Shown piece after piece: positions 42,992-51,114 of a stretch of 64,000 nucleotides of DNA (positions are counted from its first letter, which is position 1; the number at the start of each line of letters is the position of its first letter). The notes under the pieces were generated by a model. It searched no databases and was not told the DNA's origin. It saw only the letters and a list, made by a program, of their open reading frames with translations. Source of the stretch: Luteimicrobium xylanilyticum (GTDB lineage: Bacteria > Actinomycetota > Actinomycetes > Actinomycetales > Cellulomonadaceae); NCBI RefSeq assembly GCF_009429125.1, contig NZ_CP045529.1:2480001-2544000 (forward strand), in the 5' to 3' direction. The position numbers and the translations under genes are program-made.

Positions 42992-45744
42992 CCGCCCCGG
43001 CCCGGCGGCTGCCCCCGGCCGCCGCCACGACCGCGCCCGCCACCCTGCCGCCCGCCGGCCTCCCCGGCCTCGACCCCGCGTGGTCGCGGCTCGTCACAGC
43101 CGAGGACTCCGGCGGAGTCACCCGCACCTGGCACCTCCTCGACAACGCCCCCGCGCTCGACGACGGCGCCCCCGTCCGCGGCACGATCCTCGCCGTCCAC
43201 GGCAACCCCACCTGGTCCTACCTGTGGCGTCGCCTCCTCGGGCCCGCCGCCGACGCCGGGTGGCGCGTCGTCGCCGTCGACCAGCTCGACATGGGCTGGT
43301 CCGAACGCACCGGCGTCGCCCGCACCCTCCCCCAGCGCGTCCGCGACCTCGGGAACCTCACCGACGCCCTCGGTCTCGACGGACCCGTCGTGACCCTCGG
43401 GCACGACTGGGGCGGCGTCGTCTCGCTCGGGTGGGCCGTCGACCACCCCGACCAGCTCGCCGGGGTCACGCTCCTCAACACGGCGATCCACCAGCCCGAC
43501 GACGCGGCGGTGCCCGCACCCCTGCGCCTCGCCCTCGCGTCCGGCGTCCTCGGGCGCGGCACCGTCACCACCCCCGCGTTCCTCGAGACGACGCTCGCGC
43601 TCGGGCACCCGGCGCTCGGACGCGACGTCAAGGACGCCTACCGCGCCCCCTACCGGACCGCGGACCGGCGCGGCGGGATCGGGGCCTTCGTCGCCGACAT
43701 CCCACTCGGCCCCACGCACCCCTCGCACGCCGAGCTCGAGCGCATCGCCGACGGCGTCAGCGCACTCGGGGCGGCGGGCGTGCCCGCGCTCCTCCAGTGG
43801 GGACCGCGCGACCCGGTCTTCCGCGATCGCTACCTCCACGATCTCGCGCACCGGCTGCCGGGGGCACAGGTGCACCGCCACGAGGGCGCGGGGCATCTCG
43901 TCGCGGAGGACGTAGACGTGGTGTCGCCGCTGCTCGGGTGGCTGGACGCATTCCTCCCCGCCCCCGACGCTGCTGGACCGTCACCGACATCAGGCTCGCC
44001 TTCCAACCAGCCCGCGGATTCCTCGGAGCGCTCACCGTTGTGGGCGCAGCTTCAGGAGCGACGCGACGACGGTTCCGTGGCGCTCGTCGAGATGACCGCT
44101 GGTGCCGGGGGCGGGCCGAGGGCCGTGTCGTGGCGGCTGCTGAGCCGGCGGGTCGAGGAGATCGCCGCCGGGCTGAGCCGGTTCGGCGTGCAGGCCGGGG
44201 ACCGGGTGTCGTTGCTCGTCCCTCCCAGCGCCGACCTGACCGCCGTGCTGTACGCGTGCGTGCGGATCGGGGCCGTCGTGGTCGTCGCCGATGCCGGTCT
44301 CGGGGTCGGCGGCATGACCCGGGCCGTGCGCGGGGCGCAAGCGGACGTCGTCGTCGGGGCGCTGCCCGGGCTCGCCGCCGCCAGGGTGCTCGGATGGCCC
44401 GGCCGACGCGTGTCGGTGACGGATCTGGCTCCCGCGAGCGCGCAGGCCCTGAAGGTGGAGGCCAGCCTCGCGGACCTCGCGGAGGACGGACGCAGCGTGC
44501 TCGCCGGCGGGGGCGCGCTCCCGCCCGAGCCACGTCCGGACGCCGAGGCCGCCGTGCTCTTCACGTCCGGGTCGACCGGACCTGCCAAGGGCGTCGTGTA
44601 CACGCACGCCCAGCTCGAGGCCGTCGTCCGCACGCTCGGCGAACGCTACGACGTCGGGCCCGGGACCGGGCTCGTCGCCGGGTTCGCCCCGTTCGCGCTC
44701 CTCGGACCCGCGCTCGGTGCACGCTCCGTGACCCCCGACATGGACGTGTCCGCACCCCGGACGCTCACCGCCCGGGCCGTGGCCGCCGCAGCGGCGGAGG
44801 TCGACGCGACCGTCGTGTTCCTGTCGCCCGCCGCGCTCGCCAACGTCGTCGCCACGCAGGGCCAGCTCACGTCCGACGATCGTGAGGCGCTCGACCGGGT
44901 GCGGCTGTTCCTGTCCGCGGGCGCGCCCGTCGCGCCCGCCCTGCTCGCCGGCGCCCAGCGGCTCATGCCCCACGCGTCCGCGCACACCCCCTACGGCATG
45001 ACCGAGGGCCTGCTCATGACGGACGTCACGCTCGAGCAGATCGAGGCCGAGGCGCCGGACTCACCCGCGGCCGGGCCCGGCGGGGTGCTCGTGGGCGAGC
45101 CCGTCGCGTCGGTGACCGTCCGCATCAGCCCGCTCGACGACGACGGCGCCGCGACCGGCGAGCCCGCCGACGTCCGCGGGGTGACCGGCGAGGTAGTCGT
45201 GTCCGCGCCGCACCTCAAGGACCACTACGACCGGCTGTGGCTGACCGACCGCGCCGCCGTGCGGGACACCGCCGCCGACGCGCCCGCCGCTCGCGGGGCG
45301 GACGAGCGCTGGCACCGGACCGGCGACGTCGGGCACCTCGACCACGACGACCGGCTCTGGGTCGAGGGTCGGCTCTCCCACGTGATCGTGACCGGCGACG
45401 GCGTCGTCACGCCCGTCGGGCCGGAGCAGCGGGTCGACGCGCTCGACGGCGTCCGGCGCTCCGGCGTCGTGGGCGTCGGGCCGCGCGGCACGCAGCAGCT
45501 CGTCGCGGTGGTCGAGCCCGAGGAGCACCGACCCCGCGTGCGGCGCGGGCCCCTCGCGCGAGCCCGGCTCGCCGACGCCGACCTCGCGTCGCGGGTCCGG
45601 GCGGCCGTCGGGCTGCCCGTCGCCGCGGTGCTCGTCGTCCCCACGCTGCCCACGGACATCCGGCACAACTCCAAGGTCGACAGGGCCGCCCTCGCGGCCT
45701 GGGCCGAGCAGGTGCTCGCGGGCGGCCGGCTGGGGGCGCCGTGA
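42988..45744 (+). CDS. oleBC: OleBC fusion: beta-lactone decarboxylase plus beta-lactone synthetase
   Basis: A protein of 918 residues combining two steps of olefin synthesis. Residues 25-320 are OleB, an alpha/beta hydrolase of the haloalkane-dehalogenase type: oxyanion HGNP at 71-74 and nucleophile Asp140 in GHDWGG. It removes CO2 from the beta-lactone to give the cis-alkene. After a Ser/Pro-rich linker comes OleC, an ANL-superfamily enzyme with the P-loop LFTSGSTGPAKG, YGMTEG and RTGDVG, which closes the beta-hydroxyacid to the lactone with ATP. The order B before C in one chain matches Micrococcus-type actinobacteria. It overlaps oleD by GTGA. Confidence 0.92.
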   Translation: MTAPARRLPPAAATTAPATLPPAGLPGLDPAWSRLVTAEDSGGVTRTWHLLDNAPALDDGAPVRGTILAVHGNPTWSYLWRRLLGPAADAGWRVVAVDQLDMGWSERTGVARTLPQRVRDLGNLTDALGLDGPVVTLGHDWGGVVSLGWAVDHPDQLAGVTLLNTAIHQPDDAAVPAPLRLALASGVLGRGTVTTPAFLETTLALGHPALGRDVKDAYRAPYRTADRRGGIGAFVADIPLGPTHPSHAELERIADGVSALGAAGVPALLQWGPRDPVFRDRYLHDLAHRLPGAQVHRHEGAGHLVAEDVDVVSPLLGWLDAFLPAPDAAGPSPTSGSPSNQPADSSERSPLWAQLQERRDDGSVALVEMTAGAGGGPRAVSWRLLSRRVEEIAAGLSRFGVQAGDRVSLLVPPSADLTAVLYACVRIGAVVVVADAGLGVGGMTRAVRGAQADVVVGALPGLAAARVLGWPGRRVSVTDLAPASAQALKVEASLADLAEDGRSVLAGGGALPPEPRPDAEAAVLFTSGSTGPAKGVVYTHAQLEAVVRTLGERYDVGPGTGLVAGFAPFALLGPALGARSVTPDMDVSAPRTLTARAVAAAAAEVDATVVFLSPAALANVVATQGQLTSDDREALDRVRLFLSAGAPVAPALLAGAQRLMPHASAHTPYGMTEGLLMTDVTLEQIEAEAPDSPAAGPGGVLVGEPVASVTVRISPLDDDGAATGEPADVRGVTGEVVVSAPHLKDHYDRLWLTDRAAVRDTAADAPAARGADERWHRTGDVGHLDHDDRLWVEGRLSHVIVTGDGVVTPVGPEQRVDALDGVRRSGVVGVGPRGTQQLVAVVEPEEHRPRVRRGPLARARLADADLASRVRAAVGLPVAAVLVVPTLPTDIRHNSKVDRAALAAWAEQVLAGGRLGAP

Positions 45745-46718
45745 GCGCCCGCGACACCGTCCTCGTCACGGGCGCGAGCGGCTTCCTCGGCCGCGCGGTC
45801 GTCCGCGACCTGCAGGACGCCGGGTACGCCGTGCGCACCTTCCAACGGCGACCGTCCGGCGTGGCCGGAGCCGAGGACGTGCTCGGCTCGGTGACCGACG
45901 CGGGCGCCGTCCGTGGTGCCGTCGACGGAGCCGACGCCGTCGTGCACCTGGCCGCGAAGGTGTCGCTCACCGGGGATCCGGCGGACTTCGAACGGATCAA
46001 CGTCGCCGGCACGGCGGACCTGCTCGACGCCGCCCGCGCCGCCGGGGCGTCGCGGTTCGTCCACGTCTCGTCGCCGTCCGTCGCGCACGCGGGCACCTCG
46101 ATCGTCGGGGACGACGCCGAGCCCGCCGACCCGGCCCACGCGCGCGGCGAGTACGCCCGCACCAAGGCGCTCGGCGAACGGCTCGCCCTCGCCGCCGACT
46201 CGGGAGCGATGCCGCTCGTCGTCGTGCGCCCGCACCTCGTGTGGGGACCGGGCGACACGCAGCTCGTCGAGCGGGTCGTCGAACGCGCGCGCGCCGGACG
46301 TCTCCCGCTGCTCGGCGCGGGGCAGGCGCTGATCGACACGACCTACGTCGACAACGCCGCGTCAGCGATCGTGGCCGCGCTCGAGCGCGCACCCGAGGTC
46401 CACGGCAACGCGTACGTCGTGACGAACGGCGAGCCCCGCGCCGTCGCCGAGCTGCTCACGGGGATCTGCGAGGCCGCCGGCGTCCGCCCGCCCGCGTGGT
46501 CCGTGCCGCCCGCCGTCGCGCGGGCCGCGGGGGGTCTCGTCGAGCGGGTCTGGGCCGTGCGCCCCGGCGCCGACGAGCCGCCCATGACCCGGTTCCTCGC
46601 CGAGCAGCTCTCGACCGCGCACTGGTTCGACCAGCGCCGCACGCGCGCCGACCTGCGCTGGACGCCGTCGGTCACGCTCGACGAGGGCTTCGCCCGCCTG
46701 GCGGCGTCCTACCGCTGA
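45741..46718 (+). CDS. oleD: OleD, NADPH-dependent 2-alkyl-3-ketoalkanoate reductase
   Basis: An extended SDR of 325 residues that reduces the OleA product to the beta-hydroxyacid used by OleC. The cofactor motif is VTGASGFLG at residues 8-16. The catalytic Ser lies in VHVSSPSVAH and the Tyr-Lys pair in EYARTKALGE. The segment VVVRPHLVWGPGDTQLVERVVERA is typical of the 3-beta-HSD/OleD group. GTG 45741 overlaps the oleBC stop. The 3' end overlaps the convergent vapC gene by 10 bases. Confidence 0.9.
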   Translation: MSARDTVLVTGASGFLGRAVVRDLQDAGYAVRTFQRRPSGVAGAEDVLGSVTDAGAVRGAVDGADAVVHLAAKVSLTGDPADFERINVAGTADLLDAARAAGASRFVHVSSPSVAHAGTSIVGDDAEPADPAHARGEYARTKALGERLALAADSGAMPLVVVRPHLVWGPGDTQLVERVVERARAGRLPLLGAGQALIDTTYVDNAASAIVAALERAPEVHGNAYVVTNGEPRAVAELLTGICEAAGVRPPAWSVPPAVARAAGGLVERVWAVRPGADEPPMTRFLAEQLSTAHWFDQRRTRADLRWTPSVTLDEGFARLAASYR

Positions 46719-47116
46719 CGGTGCGGGACACCGGGAGCGACCACGACGACGCCGTAGGCCTCGGCCGCCGCGGCCAGACGTTCGTCGTAGGTCACCAGGG
46801 CGTCGAGCTCGTCTCCGAGCTGGAGCGCTGACGCCAGGTGGATGGCGTCGAGCGAGCGCAACGTCGTCGGCCCCAGCCGTCCTGCGCTATCACAGACGGT
46901 CGCGGTCAACCCGAGCACGACGAAGGCGTCCAGGACCTGCTGAGCGCGCACCGCCAATGCGGTGTCGACGCGCCGCACGGCGCGGGCGAGCTCGGTCCTC
47001 GTGAGGTCGCTCGTCACGACCGGAGCGGCTTCCGTCAGCCACTGCGTGAGCGCCCGGGACTCGCGCTCCTGGACGACGAGCTTGACGATGGCGGACGTGT
47101 CGACGTAGACGGACAC
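46709..47116 (-). CDS. vapC: PIN-domain toxin VapC
   Basis: A predicted ribonuclease of 135 residues. The PIN acidic residues are visible: Asp6 in YVDTSAIVK, Glu in RTELARAV and Asp in SLDAIHLASAL, with a final Asp in YDERL. Such toxins cut tRNA or rRNA and are held inactive by the cognate antitoxin. It starts 10 bases after the antitoxin stop. The GTG is the only reasonable start. Confidence 0.9.
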   Translation of the reverse strand: MSVYVDTSAIVKLVVQERESRALTQWLTEAAPVVTSDLTRTELARAVRRVDTALAVRAQQVLDAFVVLGLTATVCDSAGRLGPTTLRSLDAIHLASALQLGDELDALVTYDERLAAAAEAYGVVVVAPGVPHRQR

Positions 47117-47126
47117 CCGGCCGGCC

Positions 47127-47390
47127 TCAGTAGCGCTCGTCGTCGCGGGCCGCGAGGATCTCGCCGCTCAGGTCCCCCGTGGCCGACGGCAGCCCCAGCT
47201 GACGGAAGTCCGTCCGCGCCGGACGCGCCTCGCCCGACGCGACGAGCTCGTCGAGGAGGCTCGAACGCAGAGGCACGATCTGGGCGACCCGTCGCCCCCG
47301 ATCCGTGACCGTAACCGTCTCCCCTCGCTCGACCTGAGCAATGACCGCGGAGGCATTCTGCTTGAGTGCCCGGATCCCCACCGTCGTCAT
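47127..47390 (-). CDS. vapB: Phd/YefM-type VapB antitoxin
   Basis: A protein of 87 residues. The N-terminal half (VGIRALKQNASAVIAQVERGETVTVTDRG, landmark positions 4-32) is the Phd/YefM DNA-binding fold. The C-terminal half is polar and ends in ARDDERY, the likely toxin-binding tail. It binds VapC and represses its own promoter. Only 3 bp separate it from the upstream sigma-factor stop. A -10-like TACGGT (complement of 47398-47403) lies seven bases before its ATG, inside the sigma gene, so the pair may have its own promoter. Confidence 0.88.
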   Translation of the reverse strand: MTTVGIRALKQNASAVIAQVERGETVTVTDRGRRVAQIVPLRSSLLDELVASGEARPARTDFRQLGLPSATGDLSGEILAARDDERY

Positions 47391-47393
47391 GTT

Positions 47394-48446
47394 CTACACC
47401 GTAGCACTTCGGGAATCATCCCGGTGCCAGGTCTCCGGGAGCCCGAACGCAGCGAACAGCGCGGTGTCGAAGTACGCGACGACGTGCGTGACGCCGTCGG
47501 GCCGGAGCTGAACCTGCTGGACGTGGAACGCGCGGTGCACGCCGTCCTCGCCCCGCATGTAGAGCCCGTACACGGGCAGCCCGTTCGCCGTTCCCGCGGC
47601 CACGAGCCGCATGTCGCCTGCCCGGCTCGCCGGGCACCAGGTGCCGATGAGCGTGCCGATCTGCGTGGGGCCCTCGTACCACTCCGGGAACGGCGGCATC
47701 TCCCAGACCACGTCGTCCGCCAGGAGCCGCACGATCCCCGGGATGTCGTAGCTCTCGAACGCTGCGACGTACGCCGCGAGCCGCTCGCGGGTGCGCGGGT
47801 CGTCGAGATCCGGGGCGGGGGCGTCGGCCGCCTCCTCGCCGAGGCGAGCCACCTGAGCACGCGCCCGCTGCAGCGTGGAGTTCACGCCCGCGACCGTGAG
47901 CCCGAGCGCCTCGGCGGTCTCGGCGGCGCTGCACTGGAGCACCTCGCGCAGCAGCAGGACCGCGCGCTGCTGGGCGGTCAGGTGCTGCAACGCCGTGACG
48001 AACGCGAGCCGGACGTTGTCGCGGGTCACCGTCTCGGTGGCCGGGTCGGCGGGCTCGGTGCCCCAGACGAGCGCGTCCGGAAGCGGCTCCAGCCAGGTGC
48101 GGTCGTGGTCGGGCTGCGGCTCGCGGGCCGGGTCGGCGGCCGGCTGGCCGAGACCGGTCGGCAGGGGCCGGCGCTTGCGGGACTCGAGGTGGGTCAGGCA
48201 CGTGTTGGTCGCGATCCGGTACAGCCACGTGCGCAGCGAGGACCGGTGCTCGAACGTGTGCATCGCGCGCCACGCCCGCAGGTACGTCTCCTGGACGAGG
48301 TCCTCCGCGTCCTGGACCGAACCGGTCATGCGGTAGCAGTGCGCGAAGATCTCGCGGCGCAGCGGAGCCACGAGCTCCTCGAAGCGCTCGTCCGACAGGG
48401 CGCCCTCGGCGACCGGGGCCGCGGGCCGTGCTGGCGTCGTCGTCAT
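47394..48446 (-). CDS. ECF sigma factor with SnoaL-like C-terminal domain
   Basis: A protein of 350 residues. Region 2 is FAHCYRMTGSVQDAEDLVQETYLRAWR (landmark around residues 35-62) and region 4 is AALQHLTAQQRAVLLLREVLQCSAAETAEALG. About 135 further residues (LAAYVAAFESYDIPGIVRLLADDVVWEMPP onward) form a SnoaL/NTF2-like domain, as in SigG/SigJ-type ECF groups where it replaces or assists an anti-sigma factor. It is divergent from a VOC gene, the usual neighbour of this group. The vapBC pair follows after 3 bp. Confidence 0.9.
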   Translation of the reverse strand: MTTTPARPAAPVAEGALSDERFEELVAPLRREIFAHCYRMTGSVQDAEDLVQETYLRAWRAMHTFEHRSSLRTWLYRIATNTCLTHLESRKRRPLPTGLGQPAADPAREPQPDHDRTWLEPLPDALVWGTEPADPATETVTRDNVRLAFVTALQHLTAQQRAVLLLREVLQCSAAETAEALGLTVAGVNSTLQRARAQVARLGEEAADAPAPDLDDPRTRERLAAYVAAFESYDIPGIVRLLADDVVWEMPPFPEWYEGPTQIGTLIGTWCPASRAGDMRLVAAGTANGLPVYGLYMRGEDGVHRAFHVQQVQLRPDGVTHVVAYFDTALFAAFGLPETWHRDDSRSATV

Positions 48447-48576
48447 GTCCCGACGGTACGCGGGGCGACCGACACGGTCGACGACGGTCGAGCGGAGCAA
48501 CAGACTCGCGCCGGCGCGATGAGTTCTCCGGCCGGAGCGGGTCGACCCCGACAACGAACCCGGAACCGGAGGACCC
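48447..48576. promoter_or_regulatory. Sigma/VOC divergent region with two palindromes
   Basis: A 130-bp gap carrying two perfect palindromes, TCGCGCCGGCGCGA (48506-48519) and CTCCGGCCGGAG (48526-48537), upstream of the VOC gene. The ribosome site CGGAGGA precedes the VOC ATG. No clear -10 box was found. Confidence 0.4.
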
Positions 48577-48978
48577 ATGGACCGCATGATCTTCGTCAAC
48601 CTCCCCGTCGCCGACCTCGACGTTGCCACCCGCTTCTACACGGACCTCGGGTTCCGGCTCGACGAGCGCTTCACCGACGAGCACGCGGCGTCCGTCGTGG
48701 TGTCGGACACGATCTGCGTGATGCTGCTCGTGCCGGCGTTCTTCGCGCAGTTCACGCCGTCACCCGTAGGCGACCCCCGGCGGTCGACGCAGGTCGTCAA
48801 CTGCCTGTCGGCGGCCTCGTGCGAGGAGGTCGACGCCCTCGTCCGACGCGCCGTCGCCGCGGGCGGTGCCGAGTACCGGCCCACCCAGGAGGAGGGCGGG
48901 ATGTACGGGCGGTCGTTCACCGACGTCGACGGTCACGCGTGGGAGGTCATGGCCATGGAGGTCACGCCGACGTCGTGA
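48577..48978 (+). CDS. VOC-family (glyoxalase/bleomycin-resistance-like) protein
   Basis: A protein of 133 residues made of two beta-alpha-beta-beta-beta modules: FVNLPVADLDVATRFYTDLGF at the start and SFTDVDGHAWEVMAMEV at the end. The family binds metals or small ligands. This subgroup, with an ECF sigma factor next door, is functionally uncharacterised. The ATG has GGAGGA four bases upstream. Its stop overlaps the 3' end of the convergent HAD gene by 17 bases. Confidence 0.85.
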   Translation: MDRMIFVNLPVADLDVATRFYTDLGFRLDERFTDEHAASVVVSDTICVMLLVPAFFAQFTPSPVGDPRRSTQVVNCLSAASCEEVDALVRRAVAAGGAEYRPTQEEGGMYGRSFTDVDGHAWEVMAMEVTPTS

Positions 48979-49831
48979 GGCCGAGCCGCGCGAACGCCAC
49001 GGCGAGGCCGTCCTCCTCGGGTCGGCCCGTCGTCCAGTCCGCGGCGGCGACCGCGTCCGGGTGCGCCCCGCCCATCGCGACGCCCACCCCCACGTAGCGC
49101 AGCATCTCGACGTCGTTGAGGCCGTCCCCGAAGCCCACCGACGCGTCCCGCGGCACGCCCAGGTGGCTGAGGACGGCCTCGACGGCGACGCCCTTGTGGA
49201 CGCCGCGCGTCTGGATCTCGGCGCTGCGCGGCCCGAGGCGCGCGGTCGACGACCGCAGGACCGTCATCGTGTCCCCGACGACGGCGCGGACCTCGTCGAG
49301 CGGGACGGGCGAGTCGAGCAGCATGACCTTGTTGACGTCGTCGCGCCGGATCCCGACGCCCGTCCGCACGCGTGCCACGAGATCCGTGAGCCCCGGGCCG
49401 AGCTCGACGTCGGGCTCGTCGCCGCGCAGCAGCCGCTCGAACGTCGCGGGAGCGTCGGGCGTGCCGTACAGGCCGCCGTTCGTCTCGAGCAGGTACGCCG
49501 CGCCGAGCTCGTCGAGCAGGTCGAGCAGCCGGCCCAGGAGCTCCGGGGCGATCGTCTCGTGGCGCACGACCGTGCCGTCCGCGAGCGCCGCGTACGCGCC
49601 GGCCCCGGCGACGACGCCGTCGAACGACCCGTCGTCGAGAGCCACGAGCTCCGACGGCGACCGGCCCGTGCACAGGAGCACGAGGTGCCCGACGGCGCGG
49701 GCTTCCGCGACGGCGCGGCGCGCGCTGTCCGGCGCGACGCCCGTGTGGGTCAGGTACGTCCCGTCGACGTCGAGGAACACGACCCGGCGCTCCGGTGTCG
49801 AGAGGCCGGTCGGCGGCACCTGCACGGTCAT
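48962..49831 (-). CDS. HAD-superfamily phosphatase, Cof type
   Basis: A protein of 289 residues. Motif I is FLDVDGTYLTHTG with the nucleophile Asp, motif II is LLCTGRSP, and motif IV is GFGDGLNDVEML. A Cof-type cap lies between. These enzymes dephosphorylate small sugar phosphates or flavin precursors in the cytosol. The substrate is unknown. The ATG at 49831 has AGGAG upstream. An in-frame extension to 50044 crosses the csbD promoter and was rejected. Confidence 0.9.
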   Translation of the reverse strand: MTVQVPPTGLSTPERRVVFLDVDGTYLTHTGVAPDSARRAVAEARAVGHLVLLCTGRSPSELVALDDGSFDGVVAGAGAYAALADGTVVRHETIAPELLGRLLDLLDELGAAYLLETNGGLYGTPDAPATFERLLRGDEPDVELGPGLTDLVARVRTGVGIRRDDVNKVMLLDSPVPLDEVRAVVGDTMTVLRSSTARLGPRSAEIQTRGVHKGVAVEAVLSHLGVPRDASVGFGDGLNDVEMLRYVGVGVAMGGAHPDAVAAADWTTGRPEEDGLAVAFARLGLTTSA

Positions 49832-49966
49832 CACTCCTGCTACGTCGTGGGGCGCCGACCGGCGCCCCCACCATCCTCCGCGGCACCGACGACAGCCGTC
49901 AAAACGCCGGGGCCGAGCCCGCTGCGTCGGCACGGCCGTCGCGCTGCGTAGTGCACCGGACCGTCG

Positions 49967-49972
49967 TAGCGT
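49967..49972 (+). promoter_or_regulatory. Putative csbD -10 box
   Basis: TAGCGT 56 bases before the csbD ATG. A start near 49979 would leave a leader of about 50 bases that holds GAGAGGA before the ATG. Confidence 0.3.
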
Positions 49973-50027
49973 CGAAGGTGTCCGGGCGGGACGACGACCC
50001 GCCGCACCCTGACGAGAGGACAGACCC

Positions 50028-50201
50028 ATGGGTTTCGAGGACAAGATGAAGAACGCCGCCGAGGACCTTCAGGGCAAGGCGAAGGAGGCCATGGGCAAGC
50101 TCACCGGCGACCACGAGAAGGAAGCCGAGGGCAAGGGCGACCAGGCCAAGTCCGACGTCAAGCAGGCCGGCGAGAAGGTCAAGGACTCGTTCGACCACTG
50201 A
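50028..50201 (+). CDS. CsbD-family stress protein
   Basis: A small hydrophilic protein of 57 residues, too short for most automatic ORF cutoffs. It begins MGFEDKMKNAAEDLQGKAKE and is dominated by Lys, Glu, Ala and Gly in helical repeats, with the duplicated G-K-A-K-E/Q-A-G-E-K pattern of CsbD. Homologues are induced in general stress (SigB in Bacillus). The mechanism is unknown. GAGAGGA lies upstream of the ATG. The gene stands alone between the HAD gene (divergent) and the siderophore operon (convergent). Confidence 0.88.
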   Translation: MGFEDKMKNAAEDLQGKAKEAMGKLTGDHEKEAEGKGDQAKSDVKQAGEKVKDSFDH

Positions 50202-50261
50202 TCGACCCGGCGAGGTGGCCTGAGAGGGTCCGCCTCGCGCGCAGGTGCGGCCCGTGTCCCG

Positions 50262-51113
50262 TCAGGGGCGCGGGCCGTCGTCGTGCCCGGGAGCGCGGTG
50301 CCGCCCGACGGGCACCACCATGGGGTCCCCCGTCACCGGGTCATCGACGACGACGCTGCGGAGCCCGAAGACGCGCTCCACGAGGTCGGCGGTCACGACG
50401 TCGCCCGGAGCGCCGGAGGCCACGATCTCCCCGGCCCGCATCGCGACGAGGTGGTCGGCGTACCGGACGGCCTGGTTGAGGTCGTGCAGGACCATGACGA
50501 CCGTGGTCCCGCGGTCCGCGTTGAGGTCGGCAAGGAGGTCCAGCACCTCGACCTGGTGGGCGATGTCGAGGTAGGTGGTGGGCTCGTCGAGGAGCAGCAG
50601 GTCGGTCCGCTGGGCGAGCGCCATCGCGATCCACACACGCTGCCGCTGACCGCCCGACAGCTCGGACAGCGGTCGCGCGGCGAGGTCCGTGACGCCGGTG
50701 GCCTCCATCGCCTCGGCGACGGCGAGATCGTCGGCGGACGTCCAGCGACGCAGCCACCCCTGGTGCGGGTAGCGGCCTCGTCCGACGAGGTCGGCGACCG
50801 TGATGCCCTCGGGGGCGACGGGGCTCTGCGGCAGCAGCCCGAGCACCTGCGCGACGGCACGCGTGCCGAGCGAGCGCACGTCCTCGCCGTCGAGCAGGAC
50901 GCGACCCGCCTCGGGCGCGAGCAGCCGCGCGAGGCCGCGCAGCAGGGTCGACTTGCCGCACGCGTTGGGCCCGACGATGGCCGTCACCCGCCCGGGCGGC
51001 ACCGTCAGCCCGAGCTCGCGCACGACGACGCGCCCCTCGTAGCCGAGGGTGAGGTCCTCGGCGACGAGGGTGTGCTCGGGGGCCGACGGCGCAGGGCGGT
51101 CGGGCAGGGTCAC
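50262..51113 (-). CDS. Iron-siderophore ABC importer ATPase (FecE/FepC-like)
   Basis: An ATPase of 283 residues. Walker A is GPNACGKST, the signature LSGGQRQR, Walker B LLLLDEPTTYLD and the H-loop VLHDLNQA, with the FecE/FepC hallmark DLVGRGRYPHQGW. I chose GTG 51113, which is six bases after GAGGAGG. An in-frame GTG at 51134 would add seven residues and overlap the permease gene. The gene is the last of a four-gene importer operon. The final 25 residues are polar. Confidence 0.92.
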   Translation of the reverse strand: MTLPDRPAPSAPEHTLVAEDLTLGYEGRVVVRELGLTVPPGRVTAIVGPNACGKSTLLRGLARLLAPEAGRVLLDGEDVRSLGTRAVAQVLGLLPQSPVAPEGITVADLVGRGRYPHQGWLRRWTSADDLAVAEAMEATGVTDLAARPLSELSGGQRQRVWIAMALAQRTDLLLLDEPTTYLDIAHQVEVLDLLADLNADRGTTVVMVLHDLNQAVRYADHLVAMRAGEIVASGAPGDVVTADLVERVFGLRSVVVDDPVTGDPMVVPVGRHRAPGHDDGPRP

Positions 51114-51114
51114 G

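Noticed and set aside
49832-50044. N-terminal extension of the HAD phosphatase
   Set aside because: It would cross the csbD promoter and start codon antisense. The ATG at 49831 has AGGAG and is followed directly by motif I.
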